This document shows positions 1-6,951 of a stretch of DNA of 64,000 bases, piece by piece. This stretch comes from 0-14-0-80-60-11 sp049322355 (GTDB lineage: Bacteria; Desulfobacterota; Desulfobaccia; Desulfobaccales; 0-14-0-80-60-11): NCBI GenBank assembly GCA_049322355.1, contig JBMORG010000023.1:1-64000 (forward strand), in the 5' to 3' direction. The notes below the pieces were generated by a model. The model was not told where the DNA came from. It did no database searches and saw only the letters and a program-made list of their open reading frames with translations. How positions within the stretch are numbered: the first letter of the stretch is position 1; the number at the start of each line of letters is the position of its first letter. Both the position numbers and the translations under genes were made by a program.

Positions 1-222
1 GTCGGTGATGATGGGCCCGAAGGTGGCGGGGCATTCGTCTTCTTTAGGCTCTTCCTTTTTCTCGGCTTCCTGGCCTTCCGGCTGGAAACCTTCCCCCCGG
101 CCGCCAATCTCCGGGGAGGGGGTGGAGTCCTTGGCGGCCCAACCAGCAATGGGCATAGCCAGCAAAAGAGCGAGGAACATGGCCAAGCAGGTGTAGATCC
201 GGGTTGGGCGATGTGATCTCAT
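1..222 (-). CDS. exported protein, N-terminal part only
   Basis: This reading frame runs off the left edge of the window; 74 codons are visible. It starts at ATG 222, preceded by AAGGAGG four bases upstream. The N-terminus is a clear Sec signal peptide: basic residues, then a stretch rich in Leu, Ala and Met ending AGWAA near residue 31. After that comes an acidic, Pro/Glu/Lys-rich linker and one Cys near residue 67. It lies downstream of cbiO on the same strand, 183 bases away, so it may be the last gene of the metal-uptake cluster or a separate unit. The product is unrecognised. Confidence 0.6.
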   Translation of the reverse strand, partial: MRSHRPTRIYTCLAMFLALLLAMPIAGWAAKDSTPSPEIGGRGEGFQPEGQEAEKKEEPKEDECPATFGPIITD

Positions 223-404
223 AAATCCTCCTTAAAAGAAACTTAGTTGCTTTTTAATAATAGATTAAATTTAGCAATTCAATGAATTAATGAGGGATAA
301 CAAAATTTTCTGAATAAAATAAAAGCAACTTATATGACTTTTAAAACGAGTCCACCAAAACCGCAATCAGGGCCAACTCCAGCAGTCCCTGAAAACCCTT
401 TCTG

Positions 405-1088
405 CTAACTATTTCCCCCTTCTAACATCGGTCTGGGTTGACAGCAGTGTTCATGCACATGGCAGCAGTGCTTGACCGTGTGATTTAAAAAATCAGGCTC
501 ATGGGAGACGATCATGTAAGCGATATCCAGATCATTCAAAATATGGATGAGACGGTGTTTAGTCTCTTCATCTAACCCCGCGGTGGGCTCATCCAGCAGG
601 AGCAACTGCGGCTGCATGGCCAGGACGGTGGCCAGGGAGACCAGCTTCTTCTCCCCCCCGGAGAGCTTATAGGTCACCCGGTCTTCGAAACCGTGCAAAC
701 CCAGGCGCTCCATGGTCTCCCGGGCGATGGCGATAGCTTCGTCCGGTGTCTTCCCGAGATTCAAGGGACCGAAAGCCACATCTTCCAGGACGGTGGGGCA
801 GAAGAGCTGGTCGTCGGCATTTTGAAACAACAGGCCCACCTTTTGCCGGACCTCCACAAAATCCTTCTCCTTTTTGACTTCCTGCCCGAAAATGAAGATC
901 CTACCCGCTTGGGGACGCAACAGCCCCATGATCAGGTACAGGAGGGTGGTCTTGCCGGAGCCGTTGGGACCGATGAGGCCGATATGCTCACTCGGCAGGA
1001 GCCGATAACTAAAGTCCTTAAAAACCGGCTGGGAAGCCCCGGGGTAGGCAAAGGTGATGTCCTGTAATTCAATCAATGGTTCATTCAT
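405..1088 (-). CDS. cbiO: ECF-type cobalt/nickel importer ATPase CbiO
   Basis: This is the ATP-binding subunit of an energy-coupling-factor metal transporter; it powers import through CbiM and CbiQ. The 227-residue protein has the Walker A motif GPNGSGKTT near residue 40, the Q-loop LLFQNADDQLF typical of the CbiO family, the signature LSGGEKK near residue 143, Walker B LLLLDEPTAGLD and the switch His in VSHEP. The C-terminus carries a short His/Cys-rich tail (HCCHVHEHCC) that could bind metal, which is unusual for a CbiO. The gene follows cbiQ by 7 bases and is the last clear gene of the cbiM-nikL-cbiQ-cbiO unit. Confidence 0.93.
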   Translation of the reverse strand: MNEPLIELQDITFAYPGASQPVFKDFSYRLLPSEHIGLIGPNGSGKTTLLYLIMGLLRPQAGRIFIFGQEVKKEKDFVEVRQKVGLLFQNADDQLFCPTVLEDVAFGPLNLGKTPDEAIAIARETMERLGLHGFEDRVTYKLSGGEKKLVSLATVLAMQPQLLLLDEPTAGLDEETKHRLIHILNDLDIAYMIVSHEPDFLNHTVKHCCHVHEHCCQPRPMLEGGNS

Positions 1089-1095
1089 AGTGACC

Positions 1096-1866
1096 TCACA
1101 TCAGGATGGGGTTCCGCCATTCCAGAAAAAGGAGCACCCCCAAGGCCGACAGGGAAGATGCCAGAAACACCCAATCGCGGTGCTGCCAGTCAAAGGTTCG
1201 CAGGCTGTAAAAAGTGCCGTTAAACCCCCGGCACAACATGGCCTGAAATACCCGCTCGGCCCGGTCGAAGCTCCGCACCAGCAGCATCGCCGCCAGATAA
1301 GCATAACTGCGATAGGTGTGCAGATTGGTGCGGGGCTGAAATCCCCGGATTTTCATGGCCTGGACCAACCGGTGAAATTCCTGCTCAAAAACATAGAGGT
1401 AGCGGTAGGTAAACAGGAGCAAATGACACAGCTTGTCGGGCAACCGCAACTTGTGCATGGCCTGGCCCAAAGTAACAATGGGCACAGTGGCAATCAGGGC
1501 AATCAGGGCAATAATAATGGCGTTGGACTTCAAAGTGATCAACCCGGTAAAGATCAGGCCCTGGCGGGTGGCAGTCAGAGGCCCCCAATGCAACACCGCC
1601 TCTCCGGGATGGGTCAGGGGCAAGACAATCCAGAGAAAGAAAATGAAGCTGTTCACCACCAGCAACCGGACCAGCACTTTTTTTACCGGCAGGCGCGCCA
1701 GCGCCAGCCAAATCAGGGCCAGGGCCAACCCGGCCAGAGTCGCAATATAGCTTTGGGACACGGCTATCAAAACGGCAAAGAGGGCGGCCGCCACAATTTT
1801 GCCCCGAGGGTCCAGGCGGTGCGCCAGGGAGGCGCCTTCGGAAAAAGGTTCTTCGATGGGGTTCAA
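1096..1866 (-). CDS. cbiQ: ECF cobalt/nickel transporter membrane subunit CbiQ
   Basis: This is the transmembrane coupling (T) component of the importer. The 256-residue protein starts MNPIEEPFSEGASLAHRLDP, and HRLDPR is the N-terminal motif typical of CbiQ/EcfT. Several hydrophobic helices follow. The cytoplasmic coupling helices contain MKIRGF and AMLCRGF, which match the two Ala-Arg-Gly-type motifs that contact the ATPase. Its ATG overlaps the end of the upstream nikL-like gene by four bases, indicating translational coupling. It is followed closely by cbiO. The identification is firm; whether the system carries nickel or cobalt cannot be read from this subunit. Confidence 0.92.
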   Translation of the reverse strand: MNPIEEPFSEGASLAHRLDPRGKIVAAALFAVLIAVSQSYIATLAGLALALIWLALARLPVKKVLVRLLVVNSFIFFLWIVLPLTHPGEAVLHWGPLTATRQGLIFTGLITLKSNAIIIALIALIATVPIVTLGQAMHKLRLPDKLCHLLLFTYRYLYVFEQEFHRLVQAMKIRGFQPRTNLHTYRSYAYLAAMLLVRSFDRAERVFQAMLCRGFNGTFYSLRTFDWQHRDWVFLASSLSALGVLLFLEWRNPILM

Positions 1867-2513
1867 GGATTTTTCTTTCTTTTACTCTGGAAGTAAGCCA
1901 ACAGGCCGAAGAGGCCCAGAATATAGCCGATGCCGCCGATGATATCCGTCAGAGAGGTGCGGTGCAGGGTCAATTCGGTGAGCTTTTCATTGATGGGGCC
2001 GAGTTGCCGCTCCAAGGCTTTATTCAGGGCGGCTTCCAAGGCTGGCTGGTCGAGGTTGGGGGCCTGGCCGCTTGGAGCCGCTGGACCGGTTGGTGACGCG
2101 AGGGCAGAGGCAGCGGGACTTCCAGGTGTCGTTCCGGTCAGATATTTGTCGGCCTTGAGCAGCCATTCTCCCCGATGGCCCATGGCCGCCTCCACCACGA
2201 TATTCAAATCCAGCTTCTGCGCTGCAGCCTCGGCGGGAATTTTAAAGGAGAATTTTCCCTGGTCATCGGTTTGGCCAGTCAACAGGACCTTGTCGGTCTT
2301 CTTATCCATGACCAGAATCTTGCCCTGGCGCACCGGCGTGTCCGGGACGAATTTGCTTTCCGTGTGGATGGTGTCGCCCTCGGCGTAGGCGAAGATCAGC
2401 ACCCGGTGGGCCAGGGCGGGAGTCGAGAAAGCCCAGATAATCAAAATCAGGAAGATTCCCTGAATTAAAAGATTCCGCCGAGATTGTTTACCCAAAAACC
2501 ATGTTTCAAGCAT
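1863..2513 (-). CDS. NikL/CbiL-like accessory protein of the nickel/cobalt ECF importer
   Basis: This 216-residue exported protein has an N-terminal signal/anchor segment ending STPALAHR, a beta-rich carboxypeptidase-regulatory-like domain (the stretch with YAEGDTIHTESKF and GQTDDQGKFSF), a Pro/Ala linker, a predicted amphipathic helix and a C-terminal membrane helix ending in KRKKNP. This layout matches NikL/CbiL proteins, which accompany CbiM/NikM and CbiQ in nickel systems of many proteobacteria. The mature N-terminus would begin near a His, a plausible metal ligand. It overlaps cbiM by eight bases and cbiQ by four. The presence of a NikL-type partner favours nickel over cobalt, but that is inference. 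Confidence 0.8.
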   Translation of the reverse strand: MLETWFLGKQSRRNLLIQGIFLILIIWAFSTPALAHRVLIFAYAEGDTIHTESKFVPDTPVRQGKILVMDKKTDKVLLTGQTDDQGKFSFKIPAEAAAQKLDLNIVVEAAMGHRGEWLLKADKYLTGTTPGSPAASALASPTGPAAPSGQAPNLDQPALEAALNKALERQLGPINEKLTELTLHRTSLTDIIGGIGYILGLFGLLAYFQSKRKKNP

Positions 2514-3111
2514 AAATTTCCTCCAACATCTCGGGCCGGACTTTTTTCAGAAACTGAAAAATAAACAACGTAATGATGCCCTCGATGATCATGATGGGGA
2601 TATGAGCCAAGAGGACCAGTTCGGCCACTTCAAGAAAAGCCTGACCGGTGGTGAGCAAAGCCACGGCCACCAATAACCCGCTCAGCAGGATGGCAGTGGC
2701 GCCGCAGGCAAAAGCCCCCACCGCTGCAATGGTTCCCGTACGGCGCAATAAGGCGCGGTAGGAATAAAAACAGATGACCGCGGGGGCCGCCATGGTCACG
2801 GTATTAACCCCCAACACCGTCAGTCCCCCGAACTGAAAAAGCAGGGCCTGCAGGAGCAGGGCAATGAGTATGGCGGGGAAGGCTATCCAACCCAGCAACA
2901 GCCCCATGAGACCGTTGAGCACCAGGTGCGCCCCCACCGGCCCCACCGGCACATGGATGAGGGAGGCCACGAAGAAAGCCGCGGACAGGATGGCCACCCG
3001 GGGAATGGCCTCATAGTCGAGCTTTTTCAGGCCGATGGCGGTCCCTACTACCGCCAGGCCGGCCCCTGATGCCAATACCGCCGGAGAAAGCACACCTTCG
3101 GATATATGCAT
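2506..3111 (-). CDS. cbiM: ECF nickel/cobalt substrate-binding membrane subunit CbiM/NikM
   Basis: This is the substrate-specific (S) component. The 201-residue protein begins MHISEGVLSP; His2 in the MHI start is the conserved N-terminal metal ligand of CbiM/NikM. The motifs LIHVPVGPVGAHLVLNG and GVNTVTMAAPA are typical of the family and lie in membrane helices. It is the first gene of the unit and lies about 60 bases downstream of a terminator-like hairpin in its leader. Overlapping reading frames through nikL and cbiQ suggest one mRNA. Metal choice, nickel or cobalt, cannot be settled from sequence alone. Confidence 0.92.
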   Translation of the reverse strand: MHISEGVLSPAVLASGAGLAVVGTAIGLKKLDYEAIPRVAILSAAFFVASLIHVPVGPVGAHLVLNGLMGLLLGWIAFPAILIALLLQALLFQFGGLTVLGVNTVTMAAPAVICFYSYRALLRRTGTIAAVGAFACGATAILLSGLLVAVALLTTGQAFLEVAELVLLAHIPIMIIEGIITLFIFQFLKKVRPEMLEEIYA

Positions 3112-3174
3112 ATTTTACCCTGTATGGCGTAACGGCTGGATGCCTGGCACATTCTGGCCCAGCGCCAAAGCCAT

Positions 3175-3315
3175 AAAAAAAAGCCATGGAGACTCTCCCC
3201 CGTGAGGAGGATAAAAGCCTTCATGGCCTTTGAATTCTTTTACTTAGGTATTGCTTGTTAGGGGCTTCTTACCCCGGTTGGATTTTCTTATATAAGAAAT
3301 ATTTGGCAAATTCAA
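3175..3315 (-). promoter_or_regulatory. promoter and terminator-containing leader of the cbiM operon (copy A)
   Basis: Read on the minus strand, a promoter-like pair TTGAAT (3315-3310) and TATAAG (3292-3287) is separated by 17 bases. The predicted transcript starts just before a small hairpin with GGGG/CCCC arms (3275-3261), passes a CTAAG motif, and ends in a long hairpin (3227-3183, outer arms GCCATG/CATGGC) followed by eight U (3182-3175), 64 bases before cbiM. The hairpin shares GCCAYGAAGGCTT on its 5' side and a GAGTCTC-type 3' side with the leader at 4723-4868. This looks like transcription attenuation, but the ligand is unknown. Confidence 0.6.
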
Positions 3316-3647
3316 GGAAAAAATCATTATGGGCTTCTGTACACCAGATGGAAAGATGGAATTGAGCGCTTTGACAGACTGGTTCAATCAGCCTTTTTGA
3401 CCACGATTTAAGCGGGGGCCCCATGATTTTTTATAAAATAGCTTAGATAATATCATTATTAAATCGCATGGAAATAACTGTCCAATTCCCGAAAGCGCCT
3501 AAACAGGTCATATTCAATCTTGAACAGCATCAGACCGACTGCCCGCGCCAAACCGCCGGCGCGCCAGCGAGGGCAGAATTTAACGCTCATCGGCTGCGGC
3601 TGTCATCTTCCTGGGCGCCGACGTCGGGGAAGCGGGGTTTCGTGGGG
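3316..3647. other. intergenic region between the cbiM promoter and cooT
   Basis: About 330 bases with no convincing gene. The left part is A+T-rich and the right part (about 3540-3640) is G+C-rich with short inverted repeats. I see no RNA gene. A frame open on the plus strand from 3468 has no ribosome-binding site and runs antisense into cooT. Confidence 0.4.
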
Positions 3648-3836
3648 CTATCTTTCCACCAGAATGATTTTATGATTCACCAGGTTAAGGCGTTGAATAT
3701 CCGCCTTGATAACAATCTGCTCCCCAAAGATGTTGACCAAACGCAAATCTTCTCCGTCTGGCTCAATGATGTCCACATCCGCCAACAATAATTCCTCTCG
3801 ACCGTTTTTCAGGACAAAAGCACTGGCTTCACACAT
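3648..3836 (-). CDS. cooT: CooT family nickel-binding protein
   Basis: This 62-residue protein starts MCEASAFVLKNGREELLLAD. Small CooT proteins such as that of Rhodospirillum rubrum bind nickel through Cys2 and assist CO dehydrogenase maturation; Cys2 is present here. The rest is a single beta-rich fold with the LVNIFGEQ motif and a terminal NHKIILVER. I chose ATG 3836 because the frame upstream lies inside the preceding gene, and because AAGGAG sits nine bases before it. The start overlaps the stop of the DUF3842 gene by eight bases (ATGTGTGA), so the two are translationally coupled. This supports nickel as the theme of the neighbourhood. Confidence 0.85.
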   Translation of the reverse strand: MCEASAFVLKNGREELLLADVDIIEPDGEDLRLVNIFGEQIVIKADIQRLNLVNHKIILVER

Positions 3837-4344
3837 TTTCCAGAAACTCCTTGAGTCGTTGGGTAACCACTCTTTCCACCAGGTGGGGCAGTGGTTCCGG
3901 GATATAGCCAACAATCTCCACCCTGGCCCGTGTCAGTGGGAGAAGAATCTTGGCAGCCGGAGCCGAAGCGATGGCTTCCGCCATGCGAGGGGTCACTTCC
4001 CCCATCATGGCGTTGGCTAAGAGAATAGATACGCTCCCCAAGATCACATCTACGGTGGGCACAGTTCGCACAATGGCGTTTTCTCCGCTGGCCCCTCGAT
4101 TAGCCCGGACTTTCAGCATCTGGGCGGTGGCCACGGCATTGGTCCCCAAGGCGATGACCTCGTGCTGTTCCTGGTAGACTTCTTTGAGGCGTTTGATCAA
4201 GGCCGCTCCAATCCCGCCTCCCTGGCCGTCAATAACGCAAATCCGCACCCGTTTACCCTCACAGACTGCCAATTGTTCTTGAAGATGACGACCGTCGGTC
4301 TTCAACTCCAGGCCTTTTTTTTCTGCCGCATTGTCCTGGGGCAT
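3829..4344 (-). CDS. DUF3842 family protein
   Basis: The 171-residue protein belongs to the DUF3842 family, which often precedes a CooT-like gene. After a variable 30-residue start it has RICVIDGQGGGIGAALIKRL, resembling a Rossmann-type nucleotide-binding loop, then ALGTNAVATAQMLKVRANRGASGEN and a hydrophobic segment with ILGSVSILLANAMMGEVTP. The function is unknown; from context it may act in nickel-enzyme maturation with CooT. ATG 4344 has a GGGGG run seven bases upstream. The gene is led by a terminator-containing leader of the same type found before cbiM. Confidence 0.75.
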   Translation of the reverse strand: MPQDNAAEKKGLELKTDGRHLQEQLAVCEGKRVRICVIDGQGGGIGAALIKRLKEVYQEQHEVIALGTNAVATAQMLKVRANRGASGENAIVRTVPTVDVILGSVSILLANAMMGEVTPRMAEAIASAPAAKILLPLTRARVEIVGYIPEPLPHLVERVVTQRLKEFLENV

Positions 4345-4392
4345 TGCCCCCTACAAAAAGCAGGTCTTCAGCAAGTGTTCCTACGTATTCAC

Positions 4393-4545
4393 AAAAAAAA
4401 GCCACAAAAACCCGGCGTCTTAAGGCGCCCAAGCCTTCGTGGCCTTTTTTTACATCAAATGTATTAATAATGGCTAATCGGGTTCATTCCCAGCCGAAAG
4501 GTATTCTATTCAGAACCAACAAGAAAATCAACCAAGCTCACCTAA
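4393..4545 (-). promoter_or_regulatory. promoter and terminator-containing leader of the DUF3842-cooT unit (copy B)
   Basis: On the minus strand a weak promoter pair (TTGATT, 17 bases, TAGAAT) lies about 90 bases above a hairpin at 4443-4401. The hairpin has outer arms GCCAC/GTGGC and contains GCCACGAAGGCTT, identical to the 5' arm of the leader at 4818. It is followed by eight U (4400-4393), 48 bases before the DUF3842 start. The inner stem differs in sequence but is again a perfect G+C stem. The region upstream of the hairpin matches the other two copies less well. On the plus strand the hairpin is also followed by T7, so it may terminate in both directions. Confidence 0.5.
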
Positions 4546-4722
4546 AAAATCGGCCTGAGAGTCTGAATTGAGGCACTGGCTCGGGAAAATTTTTTCAAAA
4601 CTCTGAATGGCCGGAATAAGTCGATGGCCTAAGCAGGGAGCTTTTGAACCATTGATCGGCAAATGATAAAATTAAAAAGTCGACAAATAGCCTTAACGGC
4701 ATAGGGGAAAACAAAAAATCGC

Positions 4723-4868
4723 TTGACAAGGGCTAGGAAACTCGATTATAGATATTCGGCAAAGAGGGGATCGGACCCCTTCCCGAACACCGCTAAGATC
4801 TAAATTATAAAGCCCAAAGCCACGAAGGCTTAGCCACCTGAAGGTGGAGTCTCGTGGCTATTTTTTTG
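4723..4868 (+). promoter_or_regulatory. strong promoter and terminator-containing leader of the exported methylase gene (copy C)
   Basis: TTGACA (4723-4728) and TTATAG/TATAGA (4746-4752) form the clearest promoter in this region. The transcript would begin near 4760, immediately before an AGGGG/CCCCT hairpin (4765-4780), then a GCTAAG motif, then a long hairpin at 4818-4859 with arms AGCCACG/CGTGGCT, then seven U (4861-4867). The gene starts 63 bases later. Promoter, GGGG/CCCC hairpin, CTAAG motif and GAAGGCTT terminator occur in the same order as in the cbiM leader. This suggests one regulatory RNA class controlling a metal regulon; the ligand is unknown. Confidence 0.65.
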
Positions 4869-4930
4869 CATTTTAAAAGTTTGAGAATAAATTCACAAAA
4901 ATAAGCTCATTCTGAGAGGAAGGCGGGAAT

Positions 4931-5818
4931 ATGCCGAGAATAAATTGGACCAAGCAAATCTTGATTGCGATTTTGTTCTGTTTAGGGGCGGTAATTTCCA
5001 GTGTGGCGGCCTCCGCCGGTTCGGGCACCTTATATGTGGTGAGCACCGGGCCGGGTGATCCCAAACATATCACGGTTAAGGCCCTGGAGACCATTAAAAA
5101 TGCCGATTTGGTGCTGGGCGGCCCTGAGTCGGCAAAACAGTTGCAGGAGATTTTGCAGGGGAAAAAAGTAGAGGACCCCTGGAAGGAACTTTGGATGTAC
5201 CAGGGCAAGGTATGGATGAAGGATCTGTCCACATTCCCGCCGGAAGAGCGGCCCAAGATCGTGGCGCAAAAAAAGCGGGAACGGGATGAATATGTCAAGA
5301 ATCTGAAGGCCCTCCTGGCCCAAGGGAAGAAGGTGGCCCTTCTGGACGGCGGCGACCCCACCGTGTTTAGCCGGGCCTTCTGGCTTATGGAAGGCCTGGA
5401 TGAGAGCCAGGTGGAAATCATCCCCGGGGTGGGAGCCATGACTGCGGCCATGGCCGCCCTGAAAAAGGCCAGCACCGGCGGTGGGGCCCGTTTTGTGGCC
5501 CAGACCGCGCCCTTTGCCTTTTTCGGCAAAAATGACCGGGATGACCTGGCCCGGGAGTTTTCCCGCCAACCCGGCACCCTGGTGTTTTACATGGGGCTGA
5601 CGCAAATTGCCGACATAGTGAATGCCTTGAAAAAATTTAACCCCGGCGATCTGCCGGTGGCGGTGGTTTACTATGCCGGCTACCCGCAGAAGGAAAAGGT
5701 GGTCAAGGGCACCCTGGACACCATCCTGGCGAAAATCGCCCCGGAAAAAGAAAAGTGGATGGGGATGATCATCGTGGGCCGCAGCCTGACGGGGCCCAAC
5801 TTTGTATTATCGGAATGA
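4931..5818 (+). CDS. exported tetrapyrrole (corrin/porphyrin) methylase-like protein
   Basis: The 295-residue protein has an N-terminal Sec signal peptide (KQILIAILFCLGAVISS, cleavage near AASA) fused to a tetrapyrrole methylase fold. The fold starts TLYVVSTGPGDPKHITVKA, the GPGDP loop of CobA/CbiF/CbiH-type enzymes, and continues with ALLDGGDPTVFSRAF and EIIPGVGAMTAAMAAL, the second and third family motifs. These enzymes use S-adenosylmethionine in the cytoplasm, so an exported member is odd. AGGAAGG lies upstream of ATG 4931. The leader is shared with the nickel genes, and the gene lies before a DUF4198 metal-binding protein. It may have become a tetrapyrrole or metal carrier rather than an enzyme; this is inference. 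Confidence 0.75.
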   Translation: MPRINWTKQILIAILFCLGAVISSVAASAGSGTLYVVSTGPGDPKHITVKALETIKNADLVLGGPESAKQLQEILQGKKVEDPWKELWMYQGKVWMKDLSTFPPEERPKIVAQKKRERDEYVKNLKALLAQGKKVALLDGGDPTVFSRAFWLMEGLDESQVEIIPGVGAMTAAMAALKKASTGGGARFVAQTAPFAFFGKNDRDDLAREFSRQPGTLVFYMGLTQIADIVNALKKFNPGDLPVAVVYYAGYPQKEKVVKGTLDTILAKIAPEKEKWMGMIIVGRSLTGPNFVLSE

Positions 5819-6181
5819 AGCACCGTTGTGGCTCTAATGGCCGGTTCATTTCAACGGATTGGCAAAAACGTGATTGTTCTGGACGCCGATGAGTCAAGCG
5901 CAAAGCTGTTCTGGATGCTCGGATTTATAGCAGTGCCAAAAGTTTTTTCCCTATATGGGGCACTTGGTCCAAGAGATAAATCCCCCTATACCCCTTTTCC
6001 AAAGGGGGGACTTTAGCGAAATACTTTAAAAGTCCATTTTGGGCATGAGTATATCGTTCCGATTTTGGGCGGTTTGCAAAGAGCACGGGAGGTCCCTGGT
6101 GGCGGGGAAATAATCGCCCGCTGAGGGCAGTATGCACCTTTATGCCCCCTTATAATCTCAGAAGAGACAAGGAGATCAACA
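5819..6181. other. intergenic region with a pyrimidine/purine inverted repeat
   Basis: This stretch holds GCCAAAAGTTTTTTCC at about 5936-5951, a motif found again near 8521 and in part near 51428. It also holds an inverted repeat (about 5982-6009) made of a run of C, a short loop and AAAGGGGG. A hairpin-rich G+C segment lies at about 6085-6150, before the ribosome-binding site of the next gene. I see no gene in it. Confidence 0.45.
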
Positions 6182-6949
6182 ATGAAGAAAATCTGGATAA
6201 TTCTTACCCTGGTCCTGGCCGCGGTCCTGGTCTTGCCCATGAGCTCTCAGGCTCATATGTTTTGGCTGCTGACCGACAAGGACTCTCCCAAGGTGAATGA
6301 AACCGTCCAGGTGGAAATCGGGTTTGGGCACAAATTCCCCAAGGATGAAGAAATTAAGGCGGAGCGCCTGGGGCCGGTCAAGGCCGTGGGACCGGACGGC
6401 CAGGAAGTCACCCTGAAAAAGCTTTCCACGACCACCTATGAACTGACTCCTTCGACGCCCGGGATCTATTTGATTTCGGCTCAATTAGTGCCGGGTTTTG
6501 TCACCCGCACTCCCCAGGGCATGAAGATGCAAACCAAGAAAGGTGTGCCCGATGCCAACTTCTGCTTTCGCTTTGACATGGCCGGCAAAACTCTTGTAAA
6601 TGTCGGCGAGGTTAAGCAGGGCTATGACCGCAGCGCCCAAAGCACCCTGGAGATCATGCCGCTGAAAGCCCCCCATACCCTGAAAACCGGGGAAACGCTC
6701 CCGGTAAAAGTTACTTTTCAGGGCAAGCCCGTGGCCGGGGCTGAGATCAAATTCACCCATGATGACTGGTCTGACCCCGACAAGCCCTTCGCCACCCTGG
6801 GCAAGACTGACGCCCAGGGAGAAATTCAGGTAAAATTAGACAAGCCGGGGCGGTGGCTTCTGGTCGCCTCCCATAAAACCCCATATGATAAACCGGATGA
6901 ATGCGACGAGAATTTTTTCAGCGCCAGTCTCACCTGGCGAGTTAAATAA
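6182..6949 (+). CDS. DUF4198 periplasmic nickel/cobalt-binding protein (NikK/CbiK-like)
   Basis: The 255-residue protein has a Sec signal peptide ending SSQAH, so the mature protein starts at or next to a His (HMFWLL). This N-terminal His is typical of DUF4198 proteins that accompany CbiM/NikM-type importers. The rest is two beta-rich domains; the second (GKPVAGAEIKFTHDDW, then GRWLLVASHKTPYD) resembles a carboxypeptidase-regulatory/Big-like fold. It is preceded by AAGGAGATC and ends two bases before the permease gene. It probably captures or delivers metal in the periplasm for the importer at 405-3111. Confidence 0.75.
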   Translation: MKKIWIILTLVLAAVLVLPMSSQAHMFWLLTDKDSPKVNETVQVEIGFGHKFPKDEEIKAERLGPVKAVGPDGQEVTLKKLSTTTYELTPSTPGIYLISAQLVPGFVTRTPQGMKMQTKKGVPDANFCFRFDMAGKTLVNVGEVKQGYDRSAQSTLEIMPLKAPHTLKTGETLPVKVTFQGKPVAGAEIKFTHDDWSDPDKPFATLGKTDAQGEIQVKLDKPGRWLLVASHKTPYDKPDECDENFFSASLTWRVK

Positions 6950-6951
6950 CG

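Noticed and set aside
1054..1896. 280-residue plus-strand frame over cbiQ
   Set aside because: Antisense to cbiQ; no ribosome-binding site and low-complexity Gln/Gly composition.
3468..3791. 107-residue plus-strand frame opposite cooT
   Set aside because: No ribosome-binding site, and half of it is antisense to cooT.
4760..4800. Resemblance of the start of leader C to the 5S rRNA core (ACCCCTTCCCGAACACCGCTAAG)
   Set aside because: The similarity is short and misses bases of the 5S loop, and the copy A leader, which shares the architecture, lacks it. Probably chance.
3175..4868. Known NiCo or cobalamin riboswitch
   Set aside because: Neither the ACAGG/GGGACAG-type core of the NiCo class nor a B12 box is visible.
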